The notes below the pieces were generated by a model. That model was not told where the DNA came from. It did no database searches and saw only the letters and a program-made list of their open reading frames with translations. Both the position numbers and the translations under genes were made by a program. A DNA stretch of 64,000 nucleotides from SFTJ01 sp045613305 (GTDB lineage Bacteria; Bacteroidota; Bacteroidia; Bacteroidales; Muribaculaceae). The number at the start of each line of letters is the position of its first letter. Position 1 is the stretch's first letter. Of this stretch, positions 16,971-26,806 are shown in pieces. The stretch covers positions 11,415 through 75,414 of the forward strand of contig JAZLAU010000020.1 of assembly GCA_045613305.1 (NCBI GenBank), written 5' to 3'.

Positions 16971-18287
16971 ATGGCAACAAAAGAATTTTTTCCAGAAATA
17001 GGAAAAATTAAATTTGAAGGTAAAGAATCAAAAAATCCTATGGCATTCCACTACTATGATGCCGAAAAAGTGATAATGGGCAAAACAATGAAAGATTGGC
17101 TACGCTTTGCCATGGCATGGTGGCACACACTATGCGCCGACGGTGGCGACCAATTTGGTGGTGGCACAAAGACTTTCCCTTGGAACGAAGGCGAAGATGC
17201 CCTTACTCGCGCTAAAAACAAGGTGGATGCCGGTTTTGAAGTAATGACCAAACTTGGCATTCCTTACTACTGCTTCCACGACGTGGACCTTATCGACGAG
17301 GGCTCATCGGTTGAAGAATATGAAGCAAACCTAAAGGCTATCGTGGCCTACCTAAAAGAAAAGATGAACGAAACAGGCATTAAGTTGCTTTGGTCTACAG
17401 CCAACGTATTTGGTCACAAGCGCTACATGAACGGTGCTTCTACAAATCCTGATTTCGACGTGGTGGCTCGCGCTATCGTTCAAATCAAAAACGCTATTGA
17501 TGCCGGCATCGAACTTGGCGCTGAAAACTATGTGTTCTGGGGCGGTAGAGAAGGCTACATGAGCCTACTTAACACCGACCAAAAGCGCGAAAAGCAACAC
17601 ATGGCCACAATGCTACGCATGGCACGCGACTACGCTCGCGCTAAGGGATTCACTGGCACATTCCTCATCGAGCCTAAGCCAATGGAACCTACCAAGCACC
17701 AATATGACGTCGACACCGAAACTGTTATCGGATTCTTGAAGGCTAACGGCTTGGCCGACGATTTTAAGGTGAACATCGAAGTAAACCACGCTACTCTTGC
17801 TGGCCACACTTTCGAACACGAATTGGCAGTGGCTGTCGACAACGGCATGCTCGGCTCTATCGACGCTAACCGTGGCGATATGCAAAACGGTTGGGACACC
17901 GACCAATTCCCTATCGACCAATTCGAACTCGTTCAGGCTTGGATGCAAATCATCAGAAACGGCGGTTTCGGCACTGGCGGTACCAACTTCGACGCTAAGA
18001 CTCGTCGCAACTCTACCGACCTTGAAGACATCTTCATTGCTCACATCAGCGGTATGGACGCTATGGCTCGCGCTCTTGAAAACGCAGCAAAACTTCTCGA
18101 AGAATCTCCTATTAAGGCTATGGTTGCCGAACGTTATGCTTCGTTCGACCAAGGTTTGGGCAAGAAGTTTGAAGAAGGCAACATGACTCTTGAAGAAGCT
18201 TACGAATATGGCAAGACTGTGGGCGAACCTAAGCAAGTGAGCGGTAAGCAAGAACTTTATGAAGCCATTGTGGCTCTTTATTGCTAA
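16971..18287 (+). CDS. xylA: Xylose isomerase
   Basis: XylA interconverts D-xylose and D-xylulose using two divalent metals; cytosolic. The 438 residues match the class II (long) form. Visible features are WHTLCADGGDQFGGGTK, the catalytic His in YYCFHDVDL (about residue 104), LWSTANVFGHKRYMNGASTNPDFD, the metal-ligand region YVFWGGREGYMSL, LIEPKPMEPTKHQYDVD and the metal-binding IEVNHATLAGH. SIDANRGDMQNGWDTDQFP follows. The 41-base gap to xylE and the shared orientation mark one operon. Secure identification. Confidence 0.98.
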   Translation: MATKEFFPEIGKIKFEGKESKNPMAFHYYDAEKVIMGKTMKDWLRFAMAWWHTLCADGGDQFGGGTKTFPWNEGEDALTRAKNKVDAGFEVMTKLGIPYYCFHDVDLIDEGSSVEEYEANLKAIVAYLKEKMNETGIKLLWSTANVFGHKRYMNGASTNPDFDVVARAIVQIKNAIDAGIELGAENYVFWGGREGYMSLLNTDQKREKQHMATMLRMARDYARAKGFTGTFLIEPKPMEPTKHQYDVDTETVIGFLKANGLADDFKVNIEVNHATLAGHTFEHELAVAVDNGMLGSIDANRGDMQNGWDTDQFPIDQFELVQAWMQIIRNGGFGTGGTNFDAKTRRNSTDLEDIFIAHISGMDAMARALENAAKLLEESPIKAMVAERYASFDQGLGKKFEEGNMTLEEAYEYGKTVGEPKQVSGKQELYEAIVALYC

Positions 18288-18328
18288 TCACCCCCTTTTG
18301 TTAACATAAAAAACTCAGCGTTATCAAT

Positions 18329-19765
18329 ATGGATTATTCTGAAAAAGGAAATAAAACCTATTTGTTCTCGATAGTGCTTGTGGCAGTAATCGGCGGCTTG
18401 CTTTTCGGTTACGACACAGCAGTCATATCGGGAGCCGAAGGCGGTTTGCAGGCATTCTTTAAGCGTGCTACCGATTTCGTATACACCGATGCCCTTCACG
18501 GCATCACCTCATCGAGTGCACTTATAGGATGCATCATTGGTAGTGCATTATCGGGACTTTTTGCTAACCGATTAGGCCGAAAAAATGCGCTCGCTGTGGC
18601 TGGCGTTCTTTTCTTCTTGTCGGCGTTAGGATCTTACTATCCTGAATTCTTGTTCTTTGCCTACGGCGAACCTTCAATGTCGCTGCTTGTGGCATTTAAC
18701 CTTTATCGCATTCTTGGCGGTATTGGCGTAGGGTTGGCATCGGCCATCTGTCCTATGTATATTGCCGAAGTGGCACCAAGCAACATGCGCGGCACACTTG
18801 TGTCGTGGAACCAATTTGCCATTATCTTTGGTCAATTGGTGGTTTACTTTGTGTGCTTCCTCATTGTGCAATGGGCTAAAGAAAGTTCTGTTGACTTTGC
18901 TAACTGGACCATCGAAACAGGCTGGCGCACAATGTTTGTGAGCGAAGCATTCCCTGCCGGATTGTTTACTATCCTTATTTTGCTCGTTCCCGAAACTCCT
19001 CGCTACCTTGCCATGCAAGGCAACGACGACAAGGCGCTATTTGTGCTTAGCAAAATTAATGGCTTAACAAAGGCAAAGGAAATTCTGACCGAAATCAAAA
19101 ACACTGCCGAAGTTAAGGCCGAACGCCTAATGACCTACGGATGGCTTGTGATATTTGTGGGCATCATGCTATCGGTGTTCCAACAAATAGTGGGCATCAA
19201 CGCCGTGCTTTACTATGCGCCACGCATCTTTGCATCGGTTGGCGCCGGCGACTCTATGATGCAAACTGTTATTATGGGCATCGTTAACATCGCATTCACT
19301 TTGGTGGCTATCTTTACTGTGGAACGCCTCGGCCGCAAGCCTCTTCTCATTACCGGCTCGCTGGGCATGGCATTCGGTGCTTTGAGCTTTGCGCTTTGCA
19401 ACGCTATCAACCTGCCTCCTATGCTGCAAGTGGTGAGCATTATGATTTATTCGGCTTCGTTTATGTTCTCGTGGGGACCTATTTGCTGGGTGTTGATTTC
19501 TGAAATATTCCCTAACACCATTCGTGGTGCTGCTGTGGCTATCGCTGTGGCTTTCCAATGGATTTTCAACTTCATCGTAAGTTCTACTTTCGTTCCTATG
19601 TATAACATGGAGTTGACTCCTGGCGACGGATTCGGACACATATTTGCTTATGCCCTTTATGGCGTGATTTGCGTAGTTGCTGCGGTATTTGTGTGGAAAC
19701 TCGTGCCTGAAACTAAGGGTTTAACTCTTGAGCAAATGAACGGCCTTTGGAAAAAGAAAAAATAA
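18329..19765 (+). CDS. xylE: D-xylose/proton symporter (MFS sugar porter family)
   Basis: This inner-membrane transporter of 478 residues has twelve hydrophobic segments. It has the sugar porter signatures: GGLLFGYDTAVISGAE in helix 1, NRLGRKNAL between helices 2 and 3, RILGGIGVGLASAICPMYIAEVAP, the QQIVGINAVLYYAP helix, ERLGRKPLL, and the C-terminal PETKGLTLEQM. Position as last gene of the xylose operon supports xylose as substrate. A strong terminator follows 36 bases after the stop. Confidence 0.94.
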   Translation: MDYSEKGNKTYLFSIVLVAVIGGLLFGYDTAVISGAEGGLQAFFKRATDFVYTDALHGITSSSALIGCIIGSALSGLFANRLGRKNALAVAGVLFFLSALGSYYPEFLFFAYGEPSMSLLVAFNLYRILGGIGVGLASAICPMYIAEVAPSNMRGTLVSWNQFAIIFGQLVVYFVCFLIVQWAKESSVDFANWTIETGWRTMFVSEAFPAGLFTILILLVPETPRYLAMQGNDDKALFVLSKINGLTKAKEILTEIKNTAEVKAERLMTYGWLVIFVGIMLSVFQQIVGINAVLYYAPRIFASVGAGDSMMQTVIMGIVNIAFTLVAIFTVERLGRKPLLITGSLGMAFGALSFALCNAINLPPMLQVVSIMIYSASFMFSWGPICWVLISEIFPNTIRGAAVAIAVAFQWIFNFIVSSTFVPMYNMELTPGDGFGHIFAYALYGVICVVAAVFVWKLVPETKGLTLEQMNGLWKKKK

Positions 19766-19801
19766 TCTCTCGTAGATTACACTCTATCAGTATATGATTC
19801 T

Positions 19802-19839
19802 AACAGTCTCAGCCGCAACGGTTGAGACTGTTTTTTTTT
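19802..19839 (+). terminator. Terminator of the xylose operon
   Basis: AACAGTCTCAGCCG and CGGTTGAGACTGTT form a 14-bp stem with one G-T pair and a 3-base loop, followed by a run of T. The remaining interval to 20090 shows no coding frame or structure I can support. Confidence 0.93.
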
Positions 19840-20090
19840 AGCATAACGCTACATCAAAAAGGAAATGTCGCTACAAGTCTTATTACTCCACACACACGCT
19901 CTGTTTTTGCCAGCATAACGCAACCATAGCAATGGCCCAAAACAACACCTTAATAACTCTCAAAAGGGGACAATAAATAGATTAACACTCCGCAGTGCGA
20001 TGCCCCAGCCGATGACGCAATATTTTTAGACGCATTTACTATCATTGAGCGCTGCCTGAGAATAGTGACACAACACCACATGACGGCACA

Positions 20091-20132
20091 AAAAAAAGGT
20101 TGGTAACTCTTCTGAAGAGACCAACCTTTTTC
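20091..20132 (-). terminator. Bidirectional terminator at the 3' end of the GH30 gene
   Basis: AAAGGTTGGT and ACCAACCTTT form a 10-bp stem with further pairing CTCTT/AAGAG inside. Flanking A and T tracts on both sides make it able to act in either direction. It lies about 20 bases past the GH30 stop on the minus strand. Confidence 0.88.
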
Positions 20133-20151
20133 GTCTTTACCTAAAACAACC

Positions 20152-22365
20152 TTATTTACTTATAACTTTTTCACCATCTTTAATATATATGCCTGGGCCA
20201 TTGTCGCCAACATTGTTCACCTTCACACCATTGATGGTGTATACACCCTTGGCCGATTTCTTATTGGCCTTTACCTCGTCGATTCCCGACTTTTCTTTTA
20301 GGTCGATAACCACCGTAGTTACCGATTTGCCAGGTATAGTTATGTGAGCCGCTGAAGTTGATGTGGTGCTTAACTTCAAGTTTGAACTGCTGCTTGTGAC
20401 ATATTTTCTCACCTCAACAATTTCCTTGTCGGTGTTTCGAATCGAGATGTCGGTAAAACGGCGCAACTGAGCATTGTTGACATACACCACCACTATCCTG
20501 TTGCCATCGGGCGACATATAAGCCGACGCCAACAAGTGGTTCATTTCCGAAGCACCTTCCAGTTCAATACGCTTATATCCCGGACGTATGAAAAGGCTAT
20601 AATTGCCCAAAGCCCAAAGGTTTTTGTTTTCGTCCACCGTGCCGCCTTCAGTAAGGCTGCCATAATCGCCTCCAGTAGGAAGCACACGCATCAAGTAGAA
20701 CCTATTCTTATGTCCCCATTGCTCAGGCGACAAAGCAGTCCAATAGTTCCACGCCGACATGTCGGCAAACACCATGTCGCAATAAATCAGTTTGCCCATA
20801 AACAATGCCACATCCATGTATGTAGCCTTCTCGAAATCAGAAGGAAATCCGGTAGTTGCGTCAGGGAAATCGAGCATACTCCACTCGGTCTGCATCAATC
20901 CAAGTCCGTATTCCTTAGCAGCGTCGCGCACCTTAGTTCTCACGTCGCGCATGCCAAGGTTGGTGGTATGTGTCCAGTAACTATGTCCTGCTGCATAAGG
21001 GGCTATCTGTTCCAAATTGCCTATGTAGTTTGAACTTGAAGAGCCAAACAAATTCGACAACTGGTTGCTTGCACGCAACAAGAAACTTCCCGAATACATT
21101 CTATCATATTGTCCGGCTTCGGGCATTAATATTTGAGTTTCGAGGCCTTTAGCCAAAAGCGATTTATTGACCTCCCTCGCCAAGTTTGCAATGTCGGAAT
21201 TATCCCATGGCGAGCCTTCCTGACCGTCACGCCAGTCATATTGCGGCTCGTTGACAGGCGACAGCAACGAGATGTTGTAGCCTTCATCCACAAAGTGCTC
21301 TGTGACAGTTGCCAAAAACTCTGCAAACTTAGGGGCGTTCGCTGTAGTCAGATTACAACTGATAAACTTGTTGTTGGCATTAGCCATACCGTTTTTGGTG
21401 AAATGAATTGGGGCCGAGTTGCTAAACAGCGTAAAGTGTTCCACCCCATAGTCTTTAGCCAACTGCATGAAATATTGTTGACCGGCTTGCTTTGTCCAGT
21501 CGTAAGTGCCGTCAGCACGCAAGAAGCACTCTGCTCTTCGCGCCGGGTCCTCAATGTTGCTGGCATCGCCCTGGTCGGCACTACCGGCACCCACATTCAC
21601 ACGCCAGCACGACAACCCGATGCCTTCAGGATTGCCCGATGCATCAAATTGGCTCGAGAACAGTTTCTTTGCCACATCTTTGCGCTCTGCAACAGGGAAA
21701 TACTTACCCACAAAATCCACATACCAACAGTCGGAAGCGCCAAAGTGATGTATGGTTTGATAGGTCACATTTGGGTCTACAATCACCACTGCATCCTCCA
21801 CATTGCCTTGTGCCGACAACTTCACGTTGTCGATGCAATAAGTGGCCTCTCCCCAGCCCGAACTTGGGCTGTCCCAGTTGCAACTGTACACAAAGTATAT
21901 CTCATTGATTGTTTCACCCAAGTGGTCAATTCCGAGGTCCACCATCACACGTTCCCATTTTCCGGTGGCGGTGAGTTTGTCGCGATACACCTCATTGCCG
22001 TCGGCATAGCCATTTAAGCCAATGCGAAAAGCCTTGGCCTGAACTGTGCGATACACTAACATCGACAGCATGCGATTATTGTTATCGATTTTTACAGGAG
22101 TGTTTAGTTTCAACCCCACAACATTGCCATTCCAATCGGCATTTTTCACATTAGTGGCCAATAGGCACTTGTCGGAGGTGTTGATTCCTGTCTTGTCGGG
22201 ATTAGAAGCGATAGTGGGAGTTTGCGTAAACAACGACGACTTGGTTGATGCCACATCTACTGCAACAACGTCGGTGACACCATCTTCAAATGAAGCAAGC
22301 AGCGTTTGAGAATGTAACGCCATTGAAAACGCCATTGCCACACACAACAAAATTAATCGATTCAT
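20152..22365 (-). CDS. Glycoside hydrolase family 30, exported, with N-terminal beta-sandwich
   Basis: GH30 enzymes are retaining hydrolases that cut xylan, beta-1,6-glucan/galactan or related polymers. The 737 residues show a signal peptide (1-19), a carbohydrate-binding-like beta-sandwich (about 22-188, ending YCIDNVKLSAQG) and a TIM barrel starting TIHHFGASDCW. The acid/base is Glu373 in SPVNEPQYDW and the nucleophile Glu494 in MQTEWSML. The flanking beta domain runs to about 690. The last 35 residues (GVYTINGVKV, GPGIYIKDGEKVI) resemble a short T9SS-type tail, so surface display is possible. It is convergent with the xylose operon, which suggests but does not prove a xylan substrate. Confidence 0.85.
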   Translation of the reverse strand: MNRLILLCVAMAFSMALHSQTLLASFEDGVTDVVAVDVASTKSSLFTQTPTIASNPDKTGINTSDKCLLATNVKNADWNGNVVGLKLNTPVKIDNNNRMLSMLVYRTVQAKAFRIGLNGYADGNEVYRDKLTATGKWERVMVDLGIDHLGETINEIYFVYSCNWDSPSSGWGEATYCIDNVKLSAQGNVEDAVVIVDPNVTYQTIHHFGASDCWYVDFVGKYFPVAERKDVAKKLFSSQFDASGNPEGIGLSCWRVNVGAGSADQGDASNIEDPARRAECFLRADGTYDWTKQAGQQYFMQLAKDYGVEHFTLFSNSAPIHFTKNGMANANNKFISCNLTTANAPKFAEFLATVTEHFVDEGYNISLLSPVNEPQYDWRDGQEGSPWDNSDIANLAREVNKSLLAKGLETQILMPEAGQYDRMYSGSFLLRASNQLSNLFGSSSSNYIGNLEQIAPYAAGHSYWTHTTNLGMRDVRTKVRDAAKEYGLGLMQTEWSMLDFPDATTGFPSDFEKATYMDVALFMGKLIYCDMVFADMSAWNYWTALSPEQWGHKNRFYLMRVLPTGGDYGSLTEGGTVDENKNLWALGNYSLFIRPGYKRIELEGASEMNHLLASAYMSPDGNRIVVVYVNNAQLRRFTDISIRNTDKEIVEVRKYVTSSSSNLKLSTTSTSAAHITIPGKSVTTVVIDLKEKSGIDEVKANKKSAKGVYTINGVKVNNVGDNGPGIYIKDGEKVISK

Positions 22366-22509
22366 AGGTTATTGGATTTTTTTGCGGTTATTTTTATTAC
22401 AAAAATAAATAACAACATCAAAACCCAATTATTTTGCTACCAAAGTGCTAATATTTGGTTAATCTATGAACAAAACCCGATTAATGTGGCGGGCAAATAG
22501 CGTAAATGA

Positions 22510-23094
22510 TTACTTTCCTTGCAATAAAAAATCAACCAGTGCGCGAGTTGCACGGCCACGGTGACTGATGGCATTTTTCTCGTCGGCATCCATTTCTGCA
22601 AACGAGCGTCCGTCGGCTTCAATCGGAGCAAACACGCTGTCGTATCCAAAGCCGCCAGAGCCTTGACGAGCCTCAAGAATCACACCTTCCACTATACCCT
22701 CAAACAGATTCACTTCATTGCCTCTGCGTAATGCTATTGCCGTGCGGAAACGAGCCGAACGGTTTGTGCTGCCCTCAAGATTTTTGAGCAAAAGGTCTAT
22801 GTTGTTTTCGCTATTGCAGTCCTCACCGGCATATCGAGCCGAACGCACGCCAGGAGCGCCGCCAAGAGCATCCACCTCCAAACCGGTGTCGTCGGCAAAG
22901 CAGTCGTAGCCATAGTTTTCCTTAATGTAATCGGCCTTTATTTGGGCATTGCCCTCAATGGTTTCGGCTGTTTCGGGGATATCGTCGTGACAATTAATGT
23001 CGGCAAGACTCAGCACATTGAGCACTCCGGATGTGATTTCTCGCAATTCACGCAACTTGTGGGCGTTGTTGGTTGCAAAAACTATATCTTTCAT
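22510..23094 (-). CDS. rdgB: dITP/XTP pyrophosphatase (RdgB/HAM1)
   Basis: This enzyme removes non-canonical purine nucleotides (dITP, XTP) from the pool. I chose the start at 23094 because MKDIVFATNNAHKLREL is the typical N-terminus; the open frame extends 88 codons further but that stretch is not family-like and overlaps xerD. The 194 residues include YDCFADDTGLEVDALGGAPGVRSARYAGED and QGSGGFGYDSVFAP, with AISHRGRA near the end, all family signatures. It is divergent from xerD with 66 bases between. Confidence 0.95.
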   Translation of the reverse strand: MKDIVFATNNAHKLRELREITSGVLNVLSLADINCHDDIPETAETIEGNAQIKADYIKENYGYDCFADDTGLEVDALGGAPGVRSARYAGEDCNSENNIDLLLKNLEGSTNRSARFRTAIALRRGNEVNLFEGIVEGVILEARQGSGGFGYDSVFAPIEADGRSFAEMDADEKNAISHRGRATRALVDFLLQGK

Positions 23095-23120
23095 TTTCTT
23101 GAGGTTTTTGTAATATTCGT

Positions 23121-23153
23121 TTCGCAAAATTAGTGAAAGTTTCATTAAATTTG
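23121..23153. promoter_or_regulatory. Overlapping divergent promoters of rdgB and xerD
   Basis: For xerD, TTCG (23121-23124) and TAAATTTG (23146-23153) are 21 bases apart. For rdgB, TAATTTTG lies on the minus strand at 23132-23125, within the xerD spacer. Both -7 boxes match TAnnTTTG, but the xerD -33 box has one mismatch and I see none for rdgB. The xerD start site would fall within a few bases of its ATG. Confidence 0.45.
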
Positions 23154-23160
23154 CCTTACG

Positions 23161-24072
23161 ATGCGAGAAATAAGCAACATATCGAAAATAAAACAAAACT
23201 ACTCGGCCTATCTGAAACTGCAACGCGGACTTTCGGAAAACACTGCCGACAACTATAATCGCGACGTCGACAAACTGCTCGCCTACCTTGAAACCGACAG
23301 CGTGCCACTGGGCGAGGTCAACCTGAGCATGCTCGAAAACTTTGTATGCACTCTGCAAGATGTGGGCATACAGCCCAAATCGCAGGCCCGCATCATTTCA
23401 GGCATCAAGAGTTTCTTCCGGTTTTTAAAGGTGGAAGGCTATATCGACACCAACCCCTCAACATTATTGCCTGCGCCTAAATTAGGCCGCCACTTGCCCG
23501 ACGTGCTAACCCTGGAAGAAATAGATGATATGCTTAGCCTCATCGACATGAACACGCCCGAAGGCATTCGCAACCGAGCCATCATAGAAACACTCTACGG
23601 CTGCGGACTACGAGTGTCGGAACTGGTGAATCTGCGCATCTCGCAAATTTTTGTCGAGGACGAATACGTCATCATTGAGGGCAAAGGCAATAAGCAACGA
23701 CTCGTGCCCATATCTCAACAGGCACTGCAATGCATAGCACAATATGCCGAAGAGGTTCGTTGCCACCTACAGGTGAAAAAGGGTTGCGACGACATATTGT
23801 TTCTGAACCGGCGCGGCGGACAACTATCGCGTGTGATGATTTTCTACATTGTTCGCGACCTTTGCGAGCGAGCCGGCATTCGCAAAAACGTGAGCCCGCA
23901 CACCTTGCGGCACTCTTTTGCCACTCACTTGCTCGAGGGCGGTGCAAATCTGCGTGCCATTCAGCAGATGCTCGGACACGAAAGCATCATCACTACCGAA
24001 ATTTATGTTCATATCGACCGAAGCACCTTGCGCCGCGAAATTATGCTCCACCACCCTCGCAACAATAGGTAA
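23161..24072 (+). CDS. xerD: Site-specific tyrosine recombinase XerD
   Basis: XerD with XerC resolves chromosome dimers at dif. The 303-residue length and the uninterrupted SAM-like N-domain (about 10-100) plus catalytic domain are typical of Xer proteins and not of phage integrases. The catalytic set is complete: Arg151 (CGLRVSEL), Lys175 (EGKGNK), His247 and Arg250 (HTLRHSF), His273 (LGHESI), Tyr282 (IYVHI). No attachment-like repeats or mobile genes surround it, so a housekeeping role is favoured. A terminator follows at 24138. Confidence 0.93.
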   Translation: MREISNISKIKQNYSAYLKLQRGLSENTADNYNRDVDKLLAYLETDSVPLGEVNLSMLENFVCTLQDVGIQPKSQARIISGIKSFFRFLKVEGYIDTNPSTLLPAPKLGRHLPDVLTLEEIDDMLSLIDMNTPEGIRNRAIIETLYGCGLRVSELVNLRISQIFVEDEYVIIEGKGNKQRLVPISQQALQCIAQYAEEVRCHLQVKKGCDDILFLNRRGGQLSRVMIFYIVRDLCERAGIRKNVSPHTLRHSFATHLLEGGANLRAIQQMLGHESIITTEIYVHIDRSTLRREIMLHHPRNNR

Positions 24073-24137
24073 CGCGCCACACATATGCTTCTATACATTG
24101 GTCAATATTAGTTTTATCAAAATAATAGATTATCAAG

Positions 24138-24170
24138 ACGCAACACCTCAAAAGATGTTGCGTTATTTTG
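24138..24170 (+). terminator. Terminator of xerD
   Basis: ACGCAACA and TGTTGCGT make an 8-bp stem around a 10-base loop, followed by TATTTTG. The T tract is short, so efficiency is uncertain. Confidence 0.7.
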
Positions 24171-24301
24171 TTTCAATATATCGAACACCCGTCAATTTGT
24201 TGGTTTAAAGAAATTTTCAAACCCACATAACCTCGGCATAGTGTTTCATCTTTATTGATAATTTTGTAACTTTACGGCAAAATACTGACAAATAAGAAAA
24301 A

Positions 24302-26800
24302 ATGGAAAAATTTCTAAGCATAATAAAGAGTCGCAGCACTCTCACCACACTATTATCGTTGCTGATTTTTGCAGCCATCTCATGGGCATATTTCTACCCC
24401 GATGACGTAACCGGCAATGTGCTTCGCCAACACGACGTGAGCCAAGGCGTGGCCAACGGTCAAGAAGTGAGTGTATTTAAAGCCGAAACCGGCGAGGTGT
24501 CGCATTGGACCAACTCGCTATTCTCAGGAATGCCTACTTTCCAAATCACGCCATCGTACGACAGCACATCGATGCTAAGCTGGGTGAACCAAATATTGGG
24601 CTTAGGATTCCCATCGCCAGTCAATTTGGTGTTTATCATGATGGTGGGCTTCTTCTTGCTGATGCTCTCTTTTAAAGTGAAATGGTACATTGCCGTAATG
24701 GGAGCCATAGCCTACGCTTTTTCGAGTTATTTCTTTATCTTGATTGGCGCAGGACACATATGGAAATATGTCACCCTTGCCTACATTCCGCCAACAATAG
24801 CCGGCATCGTGTGGGCTTATCGCGGCCGCATCATCACCGGTAGCGCCATTGCTGCTCTGTTTGCAGCATTGCAAATTTCGTGGAACCACGTGCAAATGAC
24901 CTACTACTTCCTGTTTGTGATTGTGGCTATAGCAGTGGCTTACCTAATCACAGCCATTAACGAAAAAACCACTAAACAGTGGCTCAAGGCCACAGGAGCG
25001 TTGGCAATCGCAGCAGTGCTCGCCGTAGCAGCCAATGCACCTAACCTTTATAACACCTACAAATATAGCAAAGAAACCATGCGTGGCGGACATTCAGAAC
25101 TTGCCACTGCATCGAGCACCAGCACCAAAGGCGGACTCGACAAAGACTATATCACTGCTTGGAGTTATGGCAAGGCCGAAACTTTCACTCTGCTTGTGCC
25201 TAATGTGGCCGGTGGGGCTACCATTAAGCCCGAAAAGGGACAAAACCGTTTGCTCGCCATGAGCGAAACCAAACAGGCTCAAGAGATGATTGCCGCCGGA
25301 CAAATATCTGCGCAAGATGCTCAAGTGCTTTCGCAACTGCCTCAATACTTTGGCGACCAACCGATGACCAACGGCCCTGTGTATGTGGGAGCGCTGATTT
25401 TTGCCCTGTTTTTGGTGGGATGCTGCACCATTAAAGGCCCTTTGAAATGGTCGCTTTTGATTGTCACCATCTTCACAGTGATGCTGTCGTGGGGACACAA
25501 CATGATGTGGCTCACCGACTTGATGATTGACTACTTCCCAATGTACAACAAATTCCGCACCGTGTCGAGCATTCTCGTGGTTGCCGAATTCATCATACCA
25601 TTGTTTGCCATGCTGGCCCTACACCAAATGCTCACCGAGCCCGACTGGTTTAGCCGCCACCGCAAGGCATTTCTCGGTTCAATGGGTGCTTGCTTGGCAA
25701 TATGCCTTTTCATTTACCTTGTGCCCGACATGTTCAGCCTATATAGCGAGAGCGAATATCAACAATACATAGCCTCAGGAGTCATGCAGCAATATCCAAG
25801 TTTGTTTGCTGCCATCGAGGCCATTCGCCAAGCCGTAATATCGGCCGACGCCATCCGCTCTTTCATAATCCTATTGTTCGGATTTGTCGCAATATACCTT
25901 TTCTTGACCAAAAAGATTAAGGCAGAATATGCAGTTTTGGCAGTGGCCGTAATAACCCTTGTTGACCTCTACACCATCAACAAGCGCTACCTCAACACCG
26001 ACTCTTTCACAACCCCAGTGAGCAATGTGGCTCACTTTGAGCCTCGCCCTGTTGACAAGCAAATTTTGGCCGACACTGCACAAAACTATCGCGTGCTCGA
26101 CCAATCGCGTTTTGGCGACGCTATGCCGTCTTACTTCCACAAGCACATTGGTGGCTACCATGCTGCAAAACTAACCCGCTATCAAGACCTCATCGACCAT
26201 CAAATCAGCAAGGGTAATGCTGAGGTTATAAATATGCTCAACACCAAATACCTGATTGTCAACGACCAGCAATCGTATGAAAATGCCGATGCTCTTGGCA
26301 ATGCATGGTTTGTTGACACTCTCAACTACGTATCTACTCCAAACGAAGAAATGGCAACCCTAAGCACCATTCACACCGCCACACAGGCCGTGGCCGACAA
26401 AAAGTTTGAATCGGTTTTGGGCAACGCGCAGCCTAAATGCGAGGGCGACACCATTTTTGAAACAACCTACGCCCCTAACCGCTTAACCTACAGTGCTAAC
26501 AGCAAAAACGGCGGCGTGGCTGTGTTCTCTGAAATATATTTCCCTTGGGGTTGGACTGCAACCATCGACGGACAAAATGCCGAAATTGGACGCGTAAACT
26601 ATGTGCTTCGTGCTCTTAACATTCCTGCCGGTAAGCACACCATTGAATTCCGTTTCGAGCCTCAATCGGTAACTATTGCCGACAACATTGCTTCGGTGGC
26701 AATTATTCTTATATATTTGTCGCTATTTGTGGCTCTAAATGTGGCCATGTATAAGCATCTGAAACGCACTAACACAACTACTGAAGAAGAAAAACAATAA
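24302..26800 (+). CDS. YfhO-like multi-pass membrane protein
   Basis: This large inner-membrane protein has 832 residues and about a dozen hydrophobic segments. They start with TTLLSLLIFAAISWAYF, followed by an extracytoplasmic loop with FSGMPTFQITP. Further segments lie around 110-250, 360-450 and 500-570, and a last helix near 800. Between about 575 and 785 is a soluble beta-rich domain (YFPWGWTATIDGQNAEIGRVNYVLRALNIPAGKHTIEFRF) characteristic of YfhO-family proteins. These are thought to be glycosyltransferase-C-like enzymes acting on lipid-linked sugars. Exact substrate unknown. The next gene starts six bases later, and a fucosyltransferase-like gene follows, so a surface-glycan role fits. 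Confidence 0.75.
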   Translation: MEKFLSIIKSRSTLTTLLSLLIFAAISWAYFYPDDVTGNVLRQHDVSQGVANGQEVSVFKAETGEVSHWTNSLFSGMPTFQITPSYDSTSMLSWVNQILGLGFPSPVNLVFIMMVGFFLLMLSFKVKWYIAVMGAIAYAFSSYFFILIGAGHIWKYVTLAYIPPTIAGIVWAYRGRIITGSAIAALFAALQISWNHVQMTYYFLFVIVAIAVAYLITAINEKTTKQWLKATGALAIAAVLAVAANAPNLYNTYKYSKETMRGGHSELATASSTSTKGGLDKDYITAWSYGKAETFTLLVPNVAGGATIKPEKGQNRLLAMSETKQAQEMIAAGQISAQDAQVLSQLPQYFGDQPMTNGPVYVGALIFALFLVGCCTIKGPLKWSLLIVTIFTVMLSWGHNMMWLTDLMIDYFPMYNKFRTVSSILVVAEFIIPLFAMLALHQMLTEPDWFSRHRKAFLGSMGACLAICLFIYLVPDMFSLYSESEYQQYIASGVMQQYPSLFAAIEAIRQAVISADAIRSFIILLFGFVAIYLFLTKKIKAEYAVLAVAVITLVDLYTINKRYLNTDSFTTPVSNVAHFEPRPVDKQILADTAQNYRVLDQSRFGDAMPSYFHKHIGGYHAAKLTRYQDLIDHQISKGNAEVINMLNTKYLIVNDQQSYENADALGNAWFVDTLNYVSTPNEEMATLSTIHTATQAVADKKFESVLGNAQPKCEGDTIFETTYAPNRLTYSANSKNGGVAVFSEIYFPWGWTATIDGQNAEIGRVNYVLRALNIPAGKHTIEFRFEPQSVTIADNIASVAIILIYLSLFVALNVAMYKHLKRTNTTTEEEKQ

Positions 26801-26806
26801 TAAATT

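Noticed and set aside
21133..22017. 294-codon plus-strand open frame opposite the GH30 gene
   Set aside because: It lies wholly antisense to a gene with clear catalytic motifs. Its translation has no recognisable domain and the Cys/His/Arg bias of a reverse-complement shadow.
22510..23358. Longer rdgB starting at 23358
   Set aside because: The extra 88 codons overlap the xerD coding region and both divergent promoters, and the family N-terminus begins at MKDIVFATNN.
23161..24072. Tyrosine recombinase considered as an integrase of a mobile element
   Set aside because: Its length and N-domain match XerD, it is next to rdgB and far from any phage or conjugation gene, and no attachment repeats were seen.
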